Shown here piece by piece: positions 45,495 through 58,398 of a stretch of 64,000 nt of DNA. A program made the position numbers and the translations under genes. This DNA is from Topomyia yanbarensis (Eukaryota > Arthropoda > Insecta > Diptera > Culicidae). Position 1 is the first letter of the stretch. Every line of letters begins with the position of its first letter. Where the stretch lies: assembly GCF_030247195.1 (NCBI RefSeq), contig NC_080671.1, positions 86,612,370 to 86,676,369 of the forward strand, in the 5' to 3' direction. Under the pieces are notes generated by a model. It saw only the letters and a program-made list of their open reading frames with translations, was not told the origin of the DNA and searched no databases.

Positions 45495-46474
45495 ATCTCG
45501 TTCATTGGCGTGCGCAAGGGGGGGGGGCTAGGGGGGGCTATAGCCCCCCTAATGCGATGGAATTAAAAAAAATAGTATTATTATAATGTTAAAAAGACAT
45601 GTCAAACTTACTGCATATCTTATTTTGTTTAAGCAAGCCATGTTATCTTAGTTGGCGCAAGTTCGTTGAAATCAGGAATCTCTATCGATAACAAGATAAG
45701 GTTGCTGAGAGGAAGCGGTAACTGCAGCAAAGATTCTGTTACCGGCTTAAAAATACAAGAGTGATGGTTATCAATTTCATTTTTATAACATGGAAAGCGA
45801 GAACAAGAGAAACTTTCAACTTTCTTCTAAAACTTAACAGTAATATAATCTTAGAAGAACTAAATAGATGCTATTTATTTGGATAACAACTTATTCTACT
45901 TCTATCTTCTTTTCATTTTAACGACATTAAATTAGCTAGAAATTACTGAGTAGGAAAAGTTTAAAAAAATTAGTTATGAAAGGATTTGGAATATACCGAT
46001 AGGAAAGCTGTCGGTTCTCATGGTAAAGGCTCTGCTGTTGCCGTAACACATTATATATTTAAGCAATTCGTAGTAACTCTGCCTAAGTACGACTCCTACC
46101 AGCAGAAGATAAAAAAAATAGTCCGGAATCTTCTAAGCATGTTCTTACCCAAGCAACAATTCAAGTTTTATAGCACGCTACAAGTGCAAACTTATCTTAA
46201 TAGTGAATACCAAAAAAATATATGTTTGAATATCATATTTCATGGAAAGCATGATATATATAATTCCCCCTTTAGGACAAAAGGTTTTGGGGATCGATTA
46301 ACAAGAGATTGCCTGATCACAACGTAGCAGCAAGTTCATAAGGTGATCAGTTCAGCAGTAACATGACTATCGGATAACACACGAGGAAACTGGTTCGATG
46401 TGGACTGTGGAGTGCCAACGAGCAACAGATGACAAAAATCAGACTATGAGCTTATTGCTCGCACTGTTAGAACA

Positions 46475-47056
46475 GTGTAGTGCAAGGATGTAAAATGCCT
46501 ACCTTTTCTGCGGCTGTAATTTTTCAGCGTACATTCTCATTTCTCTTTCGACGCTGCTGTCGTTCACTAGTGCAGGACGCCCAGCGCTGTACGGCCGTCT
46601 GTAAGCAAAGCAGTAACATGACAAAAAATACTGCCCCCAGTACAGCCACCAGACGCGAGCGGTACAGCTTCTCTTTCCTTATTTTACACTTTTTTTTTAA
46701 ATATTTTTAATCTGTTCAATATTTTTAATCAGAAACGACGACAATGAATGTGGTTCGTTTACGCCATGACCGGCATCAACGCTTTCGTGTGTGGGCCTCT
46801 TCCTTTGACTATGCAAAGAAAAGTGTACAAAGTGTGAAATCAAACTTTACTACGCCACACTCTCACCGAGCAGTCGGAGTACAGCAGCAAAACAAAAATG
46901 TATTCAACTGCTGTACGGTAAAATGTACTCGGTTCGGCTACCGTTCTGGCAAGAGCTGTAGTGATGCGTCGCTGTAGCGGACTGTACGGCTTGTGCAAAT
47001 GTAAATATACCGAAAAAATGTAGTTTACCGGTACCGTTGGCATCCCTGGTGTAGTG
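46475..47056. mobile_element. hAT-like MITE with perfect 8-bp TSD
   Basis: GTGTAGTG flanks both sides (46475-46482, 47049-47056). The 566-bp insert starts CAAGGATG and ends CATCCCTG, so the TIR is short. The interior is relatively GC-rich, with TGTACGG/CTGTAC words scattered through both halves. No transposase. Confidence 0.8.
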
Positions 47057-48281
47057 AGCTGAAAGCCGCTGAAAAGGACGATCACGACAGGGGCGCATAA
47101 GGCTTGATAATTATGGACTAGCATGTTAGAGACAGTCATTTTAGATATTCAGTTTTGGACATGTAGAGCGTAGGAGACTCGTTAAAGTGATCAGTAGACA
47201 ACCTATAAGGTGTCGTCGACTTTTGGGGAAAGCATTGCTGTTACTGGAGGTATGCAATCGAGGAAAATATGTGTGTAAAGCGTGACTGGAAAGTGGCTCT
47301 CTGGAAATGTCTAATGCTTTCAACTATGGTTCGCATCAAATACCCAGTCGCTATGAATAGCACAAGTTTACGAAAAATAAATTGATTTCTTTCCTAACTA
47401 TGTTTTCTAAATGCATTTTGGACCACTCAAAAACCTCTAAAAGTGTTATTAAATGTTTTCCTACGGAAAGAAAATGTTCTATTTTCTACTTGATTCTCGG
47501 AGTAGCTCGGAAGTTGTTCAGAAGTTTTTGTTTGTCATCATTTTTCTTCTTGATATCATAAAATAAAGTTAACAAAGTTTTAAAGTAAATTATTTTTTGA
47601 ACTATAGTGAAAAAAAATCAGTTGGCCATAATCCCATAATCCTGACGAGATAGAAAGAGAAACAATATATTTCGTAAATATTTTGATCTGATTACTCAGA
47701 TTCGATTTTTGTTTTTTTTTATATTTTTGTTTTTTTATATCTCATAATGAATTTTTATGGCATTTTCCACCTTTTGTGCTCAGTTCATAGTACTTTTTTA
47801 TTGATTTTATTTATGTTTTGCTTTGTGTTCAGTTGTGAAACTTTTCATTGAAACATTCTTGAGTTTGGATGTTCAGGAAAATTGAATTGGTATTAAAACA
47901 AGGTAGCTTCATAGCAGGCGGCCCATTAAATAGCTCGTATGTTGAGATTTACTCTGATTTTTTAACATAACTTTCCTAACATAATTCTAAAAATTTAGAA
48001 AAAATCCAAATTAGAAACATTTGAAACTCTAAGAATGTAGAAACGTTATGAGTCTTCTTTTCCAGTATAGGGCTCTTTGTGACCGGTTCTGTAAATTTTT
48101 ACTGCAATTTTCTTGAAATGAAATGCAAAATTTTTAAAAAAGCTAATGTTTTCATAAATTGTCACGTGATGGAACAATACAGAATTAATTCTGCACAAAA
48201 GAAATGAAAACCCGAGTATGATAATCACAATGGCCAAACCTAGGTTAAAGCTTTATATGTGCAGTACAAAAAGATTTCATG
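47057..48281. other. Gene-free interior of the hAT shell
   Basis: AT-rich, no recognisable coding sequence or repeats. Confidence 0.4.
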
Positions 48282-48396
48282 TAGAGGAGACCGAGGCTGG
48301 TTGGCCGAGTTTTGCTTTCGGAATTTCTGTACTCATTCTGGTTAGACTTTTTGAGAAGCGGTTTGTGCTGTCATGAAGAAGCCACCCTTGAGCACA

Positions 48397-50993
48397 TATA
48401 CAGGGTGTTTGGTTCATGGTTAAGAATCTCTCGGGGGGTGATAGACTGCCATATTTGGAGAAAAAAATTGTTCTACACATGCCATCAAATCTCAACCGTT
48501 AAAGAGTTATTGAACTTTTTGTGTAAAAAACTTATTTGTCTTAAAATACCTCTAACTTTAAAAGTATACTTTGTATTTCAAATGTTTTAGTTCCATTGGA
48601 AAGGTGAGAAAATTTCGCATTAAGTGATGCCCTTACATGTTTCAGCTAATGAGTTTAAGTTGCCTTTTCAAAGTAATTTATTGAAAATTAAACAATTTTG
48701 AACGATTTTTCGTTCATTTCTTGAAAATCCTAATAGTTAGCCTCATCATTTTAATTATTCAGATTGTTAGTCTTGATGAGCTGCTTAATTCGTTCTTTGA
48801 CATGATACACTTACCTTTTCTTATTTTCATGATTTTGGGTTATTCAACTTGGATATTTTTATCTCATTTTCACTAGTACCAGCTCTAATTGAAAAATTAT
48901 GGCACTTATTGTACTTTTTTTCTTTTTATTCGATAGCCAGAAAAATTTTACAGTGAAAAATGCATTAATACCTTTCAGTTAAGTGAATTTAACATTCTTT
49001 AAAAAGTAAATTAGTTTAAAGTTAGTGCTATTGTTAGCATTTTCCTTTATTTTCTTAAAATAGTAAATAATAAACATCACTATTATTATCATGGAAATAA
49101 TGCATCTCAGCAAGTTCTACAGTTCTTTCTTTGACTCCATTCAATTATCTCTTTTGGTTTCGACGCAAAATCGTTTTTATCACATCGTTTCATGTGGAAA
49201 AATAACGATTTCGAACCCACTACATTTGTTTCTAGCTCATACTGTGTTAACTATTAATTAGCAGCAAAATGAAAAGAGCTTTAGACAAAGGGTCAAATAA
49301 AAAGTTATAGAGAACATTAAGGGACACCAAATGAACAATAGTAACGATAAATTTTGTTGATTAATAATTAGAATAATTAAAAAACTCTCCAAAAAACACA
49401 AATTTTGAGTTATTTCGTTAGTAAAAAATCATTTAGTACACTTAACTAAAAGATATTTGTACATACACTGATAGCACATTTTCTCAGCTTTCCAATGAAA
49501 TCTTGTAAACAACGATATAAAGCATATTTTTAGATTAGAGTCTTTCAAGCACTTGCAAGTCGGTTACAGGAAAAGTATAGTAATGAAATTACAAAGAAAT
49601 GAGAAGAGATAGAACAATGACGTCCAAGAACAAATTATGAATCGTCCTAAAACCCAACTTTTGGATAATGGATATTGCTATAATCATATTTCATTATTTC
49701 GAGAAAATTAGCAAAAACCTCCTCAAAAACACTAACTTTTAACTACTTTACAGCTAAAAGGTAATTAAAACTAATTACTTAAAAGATATGAGAACACCAT
49801 TCAATAGGAAATTTCACCTGAAACTGAAATATTTAAAATACAAAGTATACTTTTAAAGTTAGAGGTATTTTAAAACAAATAAGTTTTTTACACAAAAAGT
49901 TATTTCGTTAGTAAAAAATCATTTAGTACACTTAACTAAAAGATATTTGTACATACACTGATAGCACATTTTCTCAGGTTTCCAATGAAATCTTGTAAAC
50001 AACGATATAAAGCATATTTTTAGATTAGAGTCTTTTAAGCACTTGCAAGTCTGTTACAGGAAAAGTATAGTAATGAAATTACAAAGAAATGAGAAGAGAT
50101 AGAACAATGACGTCCAAGAACAAATTATGAATCGTCCTAAAACCCAACTTTTGGATAATGGATATTGCTATAATCATACTTCATTATTTCGAGAAAATTA
50201 GCAAAAACCTCCTCAAAAACACTAACTTTTAACTACTTTACAGCTAAAAGGTAATTAAAACTAATTACTTAAAAGATATGAGAACACCATTCAATAGGAA
50301 ATTTCACCTGAAACTGAAATATTTAAAATACAAAGTATACTTTTAAAGTTAGAGGTATTTTAAAACAAATAAGTTTTTACACAAAAAGTTATTTCGTTAG
50401 TAAAAAATCATTTAGTACACTTAACTAAAAGATATTTGTACATACACTGATAGCACATTTTCTCAGCTTTCCAATGAAATCTTGTAAACAACGATATAAA
50501 GCATATTTTTAGATTAGAGTCTTTTAAGCACTTGCAAGTCGGTTACAGGAAAAGTATAGTAATGAAATTACAAAGAAATGAGAAGAGATAGAACAATGAC
50601 GTCCAAGAACAAATTATGAATCGTCCTAAAACCCAACTTTTGGATAATGGATATTGCTATAATCATACTTCATTATTTCGAGAAAATTAGCAAAAACCTC
50701 CTCAAAAACACTAACTTTTAACTACTTTACAGCTAAAAGGTAATTAAAACTAATTACTTAAAAGATATGAGAACACCATTCAATAGGAAATTTCACCTGA
50801 AACTGAAATATTTAAAATACAAAGTATACTTTTAAAGTTAGAGGTATTTTAAAACAAATAAGTTTTTTACACAAAAAGTTCAATAACTCTGTAACGGTTG
50901 AGATTTGGTGGCACGTGTAGAAATTTTTTTCTCCAAATATGGCAGTCTATCACCCCCGAGAGATTCTTAACCATGAACCAAACACCCTGTATA
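48397..50993. mobile_element. Element with ~190-bp TIRs and TATA flanks
   Basis: TATA flanks both sides. The element 48401-50989 starts CAGGGTGTTTGGTTCATGG and ends with the exact inverse. The TIRs (48401-48590 and about 50800-50989) are about 95 percent identical by eye. The interior is AT-rich and non-coding and contains three tandem copies of a 490-bp unit (49411-50879). By the duplication (TA or TATA) it may belong to the Tc1/mariner group, but no transposase is present. Confidence 0.85.
49411..50879 (+). repeat. Three near-identical 490-bp tandem repeats
   Basis: The units start at 49411, 49901 and 50390, each with TATTTCGTTAGTAAAAAATC, and end with TACACAAAAAGT. Differences are very few (for example CAGGTTTCC in unit 2 against CAGCTTTCC in the others). 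Each unit ends with the inner ~65 bases of the right TIR, so the duplication junctions fall inside the TIR. Confidence 0.95.
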
Positions 50994-53900
50994 GGGGGTT
51001 ATTCTGACGGTCACTTTCGGTGAGGTGACACAAATCTCACGTGACTAAGGTGATCGGAAATTTTCAAGTCATCTCACTTAAAGTGAGAGATGTCACCAAG
51101 GTGACAAATTTTGTCACATTAGGTGACTAAGGGAATATGGAAAGTGACTAATGGGGGTGACTTTTGGAATAAGAAAAAACGATGCAACCTAAGGTGAGGC
51201 GGTTGAAAATTTGAATTTTATTTTTTACATATTAGCAACTCTGTAAATCTGTTGGAAATTTGTAATGAAGTATGAGTTTCTATAATTTTATTAACGATTG
51301 AAATAATTTAACCAGTTTTTTGTGACTCTGGTATATGAAATATTTTTTAGATTGGAGCGACTAATGGACCTATCTACTGCACAGCGATTTTTTGATTAAT
51401 GTTTGCATCAGAGGGAATGTGTTAAAGGTTTGGAGTTATCCTCCTCCGCTATATTATTCTGAGCTGCGATAACGACCATAAAAGCACTGATGAAATAAAA
51501 GATGACAACAACATAGCTGTTGGTTTTTTAGAAGTAATAATTGTCAAACAAAAAGTCATTTTTATTAGGCACGACTTGCATGACAAATTTGTTTTTGGAT
51601 AACATTTTGGGATGTGGAGGATGGTACAAACAAGGGGAAATAATGAAAGTGACAGTTTCAGGATACGCTTGAAACAGTTCGTTACAATTAAATGGTTGAT
51701 GGAGATAATAAGCTTTGTTTGCACTCCTGTTTGTCTGTGGATAATATTTTCCAGTTAAAAATGAAACTTATGATTTCAATTTTCACAATGTGATTGGATA
51801 AGACCAAATAAACATAAAAGCTTTTTCATTTTGCAACATACATTTTATTTAGGCCATCAATCAATATAGATATAGGAATGCGCCTCTACTTGGTATTGAA
51901 AGTCAATTGAAGAGATGTTTTGATGGGATCTAAAATTAATTAATTTGTAAGGTTTTCGGAACTGGTTTAAGGTTCAGGTTCGTACCTAAAGTTCTGGATT
52001 TATCCGCTTACTTCTGTTAATGAGTGGTTGTTTTCACGCGGTGTTATGTAGTGATAGAAGTATATTGACGTTACGTATTCTGCAGCGGCGAGCCATCGTG
52101 GCGCGCGATTGTCTTTTATGTTTAGAGTGTTAGCTAAGATTGCCCGACACACGGCCTATGTAGCCCGCGACGACGGCCTGTTGTCTCTTTCAAGGTTCAG
52201 AACTAGGACTGGTTAGGGCGAGCTAGGCAAATTCTAAGTTGCTCATTATATAGTTCACCGGCAACTTAAGTCTATGCTAGCTAGTCTGTGAAATTATTGT
52301 GTTATATAACCATGCATGAAATATATTTTTCATATTCTACTATTGATTCAGAAGTTCAAAAATTGAAGCATATCCCACCATATGTATTTCGGAAATTGTG
52401 TTCCTATTGAAAATAATGAAAAAATAATAACTACTAACAAATTGAAAACATTATTATGACGGACAAGGTATATCCATAATTGGTGTAATTACTCTATATG
52501 GTCATTGCCGCATTTTTCAGGAGTATCAAGAACATAAATTGTTGCGGGTGTCCTATGGAATTTTAGTCGAACCCTTTTGGAGAAAGTGTTTTTATGAAGA
52601 TCTACGACCGATTAAGTAAATAGATACTTTATTTCAGACATTCTATGTTGACTGACTGAATATTTTACGCTTATGATTTAAATATTGAGTTTGGGAGGGA
52701 CTATTAAAACGATTTGAACAGTTGTTAACATTTAGTAAATATATGGTGGACTCTTCTCACCCATTAGGATTGCATTTTACTACCATTGCGATCAATTACA
52801 GTGGCCCAGTACGATAATTGAGGAAATTACGTTTCCTCAATTGGGTGCAGCGAACTCTGGCAGTGTGTTTGCTGAACAATTTCATGCACTCACTATATTT
52901 CTTGGCAAATACGATTTTCTGGCAGGAAATTTTTTAAAATGGTGGATAAATTGGTTTCTGAGATTTCGTGGTGGCCGCGTTAGAACTTTTCAACGCATGC
53001 ACGCATTTTCAGAATACCTTTATAAAAAATTGTCATCGTGATAAGAATGTGTAATCCCGATTGAGCATCATTGCATTGTAAATGCTATAATAAGGGGCAG
53101 ATGTATGCAAATGCAAATGTATAATCGTGGGTGAATGGAGAACAGTGAGTCTCATGATGTAAGGTATGAAAACTATGCTCAATGGAACTATTCAAGTCAG
53201 TTTTGGATCACATACATTTGGAGCAACATCAGATGTTGCTTCAAGATGTTCTCAACCCCGATTTGGCAGCTTTCACGCCGCCACCCTTACGGTTTGGTAA
53301 GGCTAGACTGGTGTTGAAAGGGGTCAATTAGGACTGTCTGACGTATTCTTGATGGTCACATTATTACCGTTTCTGCATTAAAATAGGCAGACGGCCTTTG
53401 TTGATTTTAAAATTAGGGAATATGTATGAATTGACATATTATGTCTTTTAGGCCTGTGACCTTCGACTGGCATGATCCATTCTCATTGGTTCGAATGTCT
53501 TCACGGCTGGTTGGTAGACGTGTGCTTCTACTTACAAATGGATATATCTTTTCCCTTGGATGGAGGGATATGTAGATCCTGTTGGTTATCGACTTTGACA
53601 TTGGGTACGGGTTAGTTTGGGGAAGGAGTACAGGAGTGGTACCTAAAAAATAGTCAATTATTCAGGACTTTTTTATGATCATTTAGCTTGACCAAGCACT
53701 TAGAAACGGTAAAAAGCACTTAGAAATGGTAAGCAACCCTTTCGGGTCGATGCTATCTGTTTAAGTCGAACCAGATCGACATTCGTTTCAAGAAAAATTT
53801 ATATGGAATCGTGGATATATATTTCTCATGTCCTTTATGGGCAGAGATTCTTTTTGTGAAACCCTAAAAGAACTTTTCCCGTCTGACTACTCAGCATAAT

Positions 53901-56900
53901 GATGATAGAAAAAAATGAGGATCGTAACAAATATGAATATTGACTGCAACAGGGATGATCAAATTCTGTATGCATGTGTGGATGTGCATAGGAGCAATGT
54001 ATCCCTGAGCAACACGAAAGGACAAACTCTGAGCCGCCATAACTCTCATGGGAAGGCTGGTGCACAGTTATAGATGCACAGAGCACTGCACACACTGACA
54101 TGTGCAACGGTGAGCCGATAGGTGTACATTTAATGTACATAGGTTACAAAAATAGGTTATTGAGAGTTGAGACAGCCCGATTGCACACTGATACATAACA
54201 ATAACATTAGTGCAAATGTATAGAAAATATTGTGCAATGCTTATGGTTACTTAGGTTCCTTCCTATGTTCTGTGCTTGCCATAGAAATAGAAAGTACATG
54301 TAATTGCTTAGTGGGAACGCAAATCTCTGTACTGTAAGTATATCTCTGTTGACATATATCAGTGGCAACAACTTTTTCGTTTTGCATATTTTACTTAAGG
54401 TGAAGCGATGCCAAAATCACAACAAGAGTTCGGTTATGTTCGGGTACGTTCGGCTTACGTTTCAACATCTGTGTGCAGCTAGAGCGTGCTATACCGGTAG
54501 GAGATGGTATGCACACAATTGTATCGTTCAGTAATCAGCTGGCTGATTTTTTACCGCGTGTTTCATTTGTTTTGAAAAACAAAAAGGTTCAAATTTCCTA
54601 AACGAATCAAAATTCCGTGAAGAGAATCTATTCATTTGCTTATGCTAACATGCTAACATACAGTGATAAAATCTCTAAGCAATCTGAGCTAAGACATTCA
54701 AGTTTCAAACGATTTTGTCTTGCGAGCCAATGCAATGTTTTGATTTTGACGATGAAATAAAAAGAAGCAGAAACGACGGCAGTCATTTTAGCTGCCACCT
54801 AGTGACTCTGTTCAGGATGTCCTTAACTGCACATTTCGGTGTAGCCAACACAACAAAACAAACAATAGTGAGAATTTCGCATTGAATCCACTTACGTCTC
54901 TTCCTAATTTTCTTTTTGTTTCCTTGGTTCGAAGCGGATCAATCGTCTATTTATGGTTGCGGTAAAAATACTAGCAGTGTTAGCCCTGTGACTGCTGTTT
55001 CACCTTCATCTTAAACCAGAATTCGATTGTCCCTGTTCTAGTCAATAGTGGTTATTGTCAGGATATAGATCAGGCAAATACTCATTTTTTCCTATTATCA
55101 TTATTCTGACTAACTGAACGGGTGAAGACATTTCAATGTTTCACAAAAAGAATCTCTGCCCATAAGGAATTTGGGTAATATTTACTCGCGATTCCCCATA
55201 AAGTTTTCTCGAACCGAATGTCCATCTGGTTCTGCTCGAACAGATCACACCGACACCGACCCGAAAAGGCTACTCAGCATTTCTAGAAGCTGCTGTACTT
55301 GGTCGAGCTAAATAACCTTTCCTGATTTAGCTTCATACCAAAGGTCAAAAGAGTCGACAACTAGCAGGATCCACATGTCCCCCACCCAAGTGAATTGATC
55401 TATCCATTTGCACACATCTCCCAAAATCAGCCAAAATTCTGGCTGGTTCCAGTTCGTATTCCGGCTCCAGTGACACAACCGATTCTAGTTAGAATCGGTT
55501 GTGCCACTGGAACCCGTGCACGCACTGGAACCAGCCAGAATTCCAGTTCATTTCCGGCTGAACTTTACTGGGAGGTCCAGCGCCATCCCGTACCGTTCCT
55601 GAAATTATATATGTATTAGCGCTACTTACAGATTTCATTTCAGTAGTAGTAAGTGTCTCAGTCCCTCTTGTAAAACTCGCTTACTGCTCCTCATCTCTTC
55701 CGGTATTTCATCGAAACCTCAATTTCCTTCGGAACTCGTACATGGAGCTTTACTGGCGCAAAAAAGATATTATATATTACTTTATTCCCCACATTCCATA
55801 ATATTATAATCAACAAAGGCTGTCTGCCAATTCTAATGCAGAAACGCTAATGATCTAACCATCAAGAATGCGTCAGACAACGAAGTAAAAACTGCCAAAT
55901 AGGAGTTGAGGACAGCTTGAAGCAACATCTGATGTTCCTCCAAATGTATGTGATCCAAAACTGACTTGGATATCTCCATTGAGCCTAGCTTGCATAGCTT
56001 ACATAACTAGTCTCACTGTTCTCCTTTCACCACAACATTATCAGCATAAATTATCTAATAAAAATCATTGCTGTTTCCACTAAATTTAAAATTTGTTTTC
56101 AATAGGGAAAAGTTAAACGATGCGCCAACGTATAATAAATGGCTAAAATAATGACCCCAGAATGTTGATCTAAATTTAAATGTATGATCAAATTCAAAAT
56201 CAATTGGTTTAAATTAGCAATCGCTCACAATCATAGATCACGACCTAGATTAGAGTGGTTCTTTATTCACAATTGATGAAAATAGGACATTATTATACGG
56301 TTCTAACTAAACTTTTTTGGTCTCACCAAAAAAAATCTGTCTGTCGTTCGCCATAACAGACCAGACGGTGTTTTCCCGACGAAATAACAGATCCCCAATC
56401 AATAGATTTCTCAAGCAGCAAAACTGCCCAAAATAAAAAAAATAAACCACAAACTTTAACCCATATGGTCCAACGATTCCACATATTGTTTGGATGATAC
56501 CCTAAACAGGTCGTTAGGTTCTTAAATCACACGATGTTTATTAGGGCGTGCACCCATTCAATGGCACCCCGTGTTCAATCACTCTACCAAATAGGGCTGG
56601 ATGAGATCAAACTATCGTCGAAGAAATCATCCGGGATGTCAGGCTAACCACCACATTAGTAACATCAAAGCAAAAAAGTACTAGTGTACATGGAACTGCG
56701 AATGAAATAAGATTCATACATACGTAACAACGCAGAAAAATCTGTTTTCGAATTACTGTGTCCAATGAAACAGTAACTACGAAACATGGCATCAGAAAAA
56801 AACTTCATGGTAGAGTAGATTAGTCGTAACATTATTATTAAGCTTATTCTGCATTACGACGGATCACTTTTCGAACGAATTTGATTTGCATTCTCAATAT

Positions 56901-57391
56901 AACGACACGAGTCGGATTCGTTCGAATCGCATTCGTTCGAAAAATCAAACCGTCTTAATACAAAATATGCTTGTTTAACTTTATACTTTTTAACAATTCA
57001 TGCCGTCTTTTGATAATGCTACCAGTGCTTTTTACAAATACAAACTTATTAGTGAGCGTTTCCGTATTAGTTTTTTAAATTAACAAAACTACTACAAATA
57101 GTTGTAATTTGTTATGCAATTGCTTGAAAAAGCAACAAATACGACGAATACCAGACAATCATAATATAAACGGACGATTCGATTTAATGTTTTTTTTCAC
57201 CGTCGTCATCTCTCAATTTTTTTCTTCACTTTGCTGTCACCTGGAACGACTAATAGAATGCGATGACACACCAGAATAGCGTGACAGAGAGTCACGTGAG
57301 TGACTTGTCTCACCTTAGGTGACTTCGGTGATCACGCGAGTGAGAAAAAGTGTCACCTCACCTAAAGTGACTGTTCGGAATAACCCCCATA
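50991..57391. mobile_element. 6.4-kb foldback-like element with long TIRs
   Basis: The ends GGGGGTTATTCTGACGG (50994) and CTGTTCGGAATAACCCCC (57388) are inverted. ATA is present on both flanks (50991-50993, 57389-57391). The terminal 150 bp on each side are full of GGTGAC/GTCACC motifs in both orientations. Inverted similarity continues deep inside: 53135-53400 pairs with 55800-56035, 53690-53780 with 55205-55300, and 53840-53870 with 55145-55170. The arms may thus reach about 3 kb each. No coding sequence is recognisable. Confidence 0.75.
55435..55542. repeat. 52-bp near-perfect hairpin
   Basis: Arms 55435-55486 and 55491-55542 are nearly exact reverse complements around an AGTT loop (centre GATTCTAGTTAGAATC), from AATTCTGGCTGGTTCC to GGAACCAGCCAGAATT. 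A few mismatches and a small indel lie mid-arm. It is much better conserved than the surrounding foldback arms. Confidence 0.85.
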
Positions 57392-57588
57392 TTTTTTTCA
57401 TTCATGAAAAAAATCAGGGAAAAAGTTATTAGCAAACAAATGCGAAAAGACAAGAGATTGCCATGGCTGGGGTAGATTGGCCGAGTTTGGCAAGATTAGT
57501 TAAACACGTCAAATGTATCAGTGGAAAACTTTTAATTCAAAAAACCATCGTTTTTTCTTATATAGGTAAGGAAAATAAAATCCACTCT

Positions 57589-57748
57589 TCACTTTTTAGT
57601 CCTTTTAAACTTTTTGGACTTAGTTTTGGCAGCTTTGGTGAACTTTTTACCAGCTCTCGCTGACTTCTTCCTCCGCAAGCGTAGGGTTACGTTTGATTTC
57701 ATTTTTCTGCTCCTCCAATACAGCTTTTATTGGGGAATCAGTCAAAAT
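57589..57748 (-). pseudogene. pogo/Tigger-like transposase C-terminus, copy 3
   Basis: The minus strand from 57748 reads ILTDSPIKAVLEEQKNEIKR then NPTLAEEE; after a shift of frame it continues RAGKKFTKAAKTKSKKFK and RTKK with a stop at 57589. ILTDxPxKxxLE followed by a basic tail is the usual ending of pogo/Tigger-type DDE transposases. The same remnant occurs twice at 13107-13450. Past the stop lies CTCGGCCAATCTACCCC (57468-57484 region), like the motif after the 13-kb copy. It is dead by frameshift and lacks the catalytic core. Confidence 0.65.
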
Positions 57749-58398
57749 TTGAGTCGAGCATGGCATTTAATTCATAAAATATCGGAATCAACTTCTTTAT
57801 AAAAAATTCCGACTATTAATGATTCTTTTCTTATTTCTATTTGGTAATAATTTAAAATTATTTTTACTACTTATTTCTCGTGTATATTTCCTTATAATCA
57901 TCAATATTAGAATAATATCAAATTTTGCTATGAAAAAGGTTGGCATTTCACAAATATCAAAGTGAGTGCACATTACTCTACACTAAATTTACAACTCGGC
58001 CAACCAGCCCCGCACAGAACTCGGCCAACCTACCCCAATGTGAATTTTCGAGAACAATCACGATTTACACAACAAATATAAGGTTACACTGGTAACCGTT
58101 ATACCATTTTGTTGGAGTTTGAATACCTTTCCAGCAGTAGCAAGTTATTGGAAATCAGATGTAAATTGATTAGCGTTACACATATTATTTTTCAGAAATA
58201 TAAACTTACTCACCAGTGCCGAAATATGCGTGCTCCTGTACAAACGACACCACCAAAACATCTGAAATCACTTCGGTACATTGATGACCTAATACCCCAC
58301 CAAAATCACTATAGATGTCGCTACTGCGCATAATAGTCTTTTCATAAAAGGCACTCAGCCAACCAGCCCATTCGGCCAACCAGCCCCGGTTACCCCTA

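Larger units (their letters stand above)
48282..58398. mobile_element. TA-flanked pogo-like shell filled by two large insertions
   Basis: TA at 48282-48283, then GAGGAGACCGAGGCTGGTTG; the right end reads CAACCAGCCCCGGTTACCCC, then TA at 58397-58398. This is the same TIR style as at 34830 and 61083 with GGTTGGCC instead of AGTTGGCGG. Removing the elements 48401-50989 and 50994-57388 leaves about 1.1 kb. That remainder includes a pogo/Tigger-like transposase C-terminus (57589-57748) and repeated CTCGGCCAAC motifs (57994-58040, 58358-58385). Confidence 0.75.

Noticed and set aside
45986..46327. 113-codon plus frame as a possible captured gene
   Set aside because: No motif recognised, skewed composition, and no second copy to show conservation.
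48312..48590. 92-codon plus frame
   Set aside because: It starts in the pogo-like TIR and runs across the terminus of a different element, so it is a product of the insertion.
49411..50879. CRISPR-like or satellite array
   Set aside because: Three 490-bp units without spacers inside one TIR element; the genome is eukaryotic.
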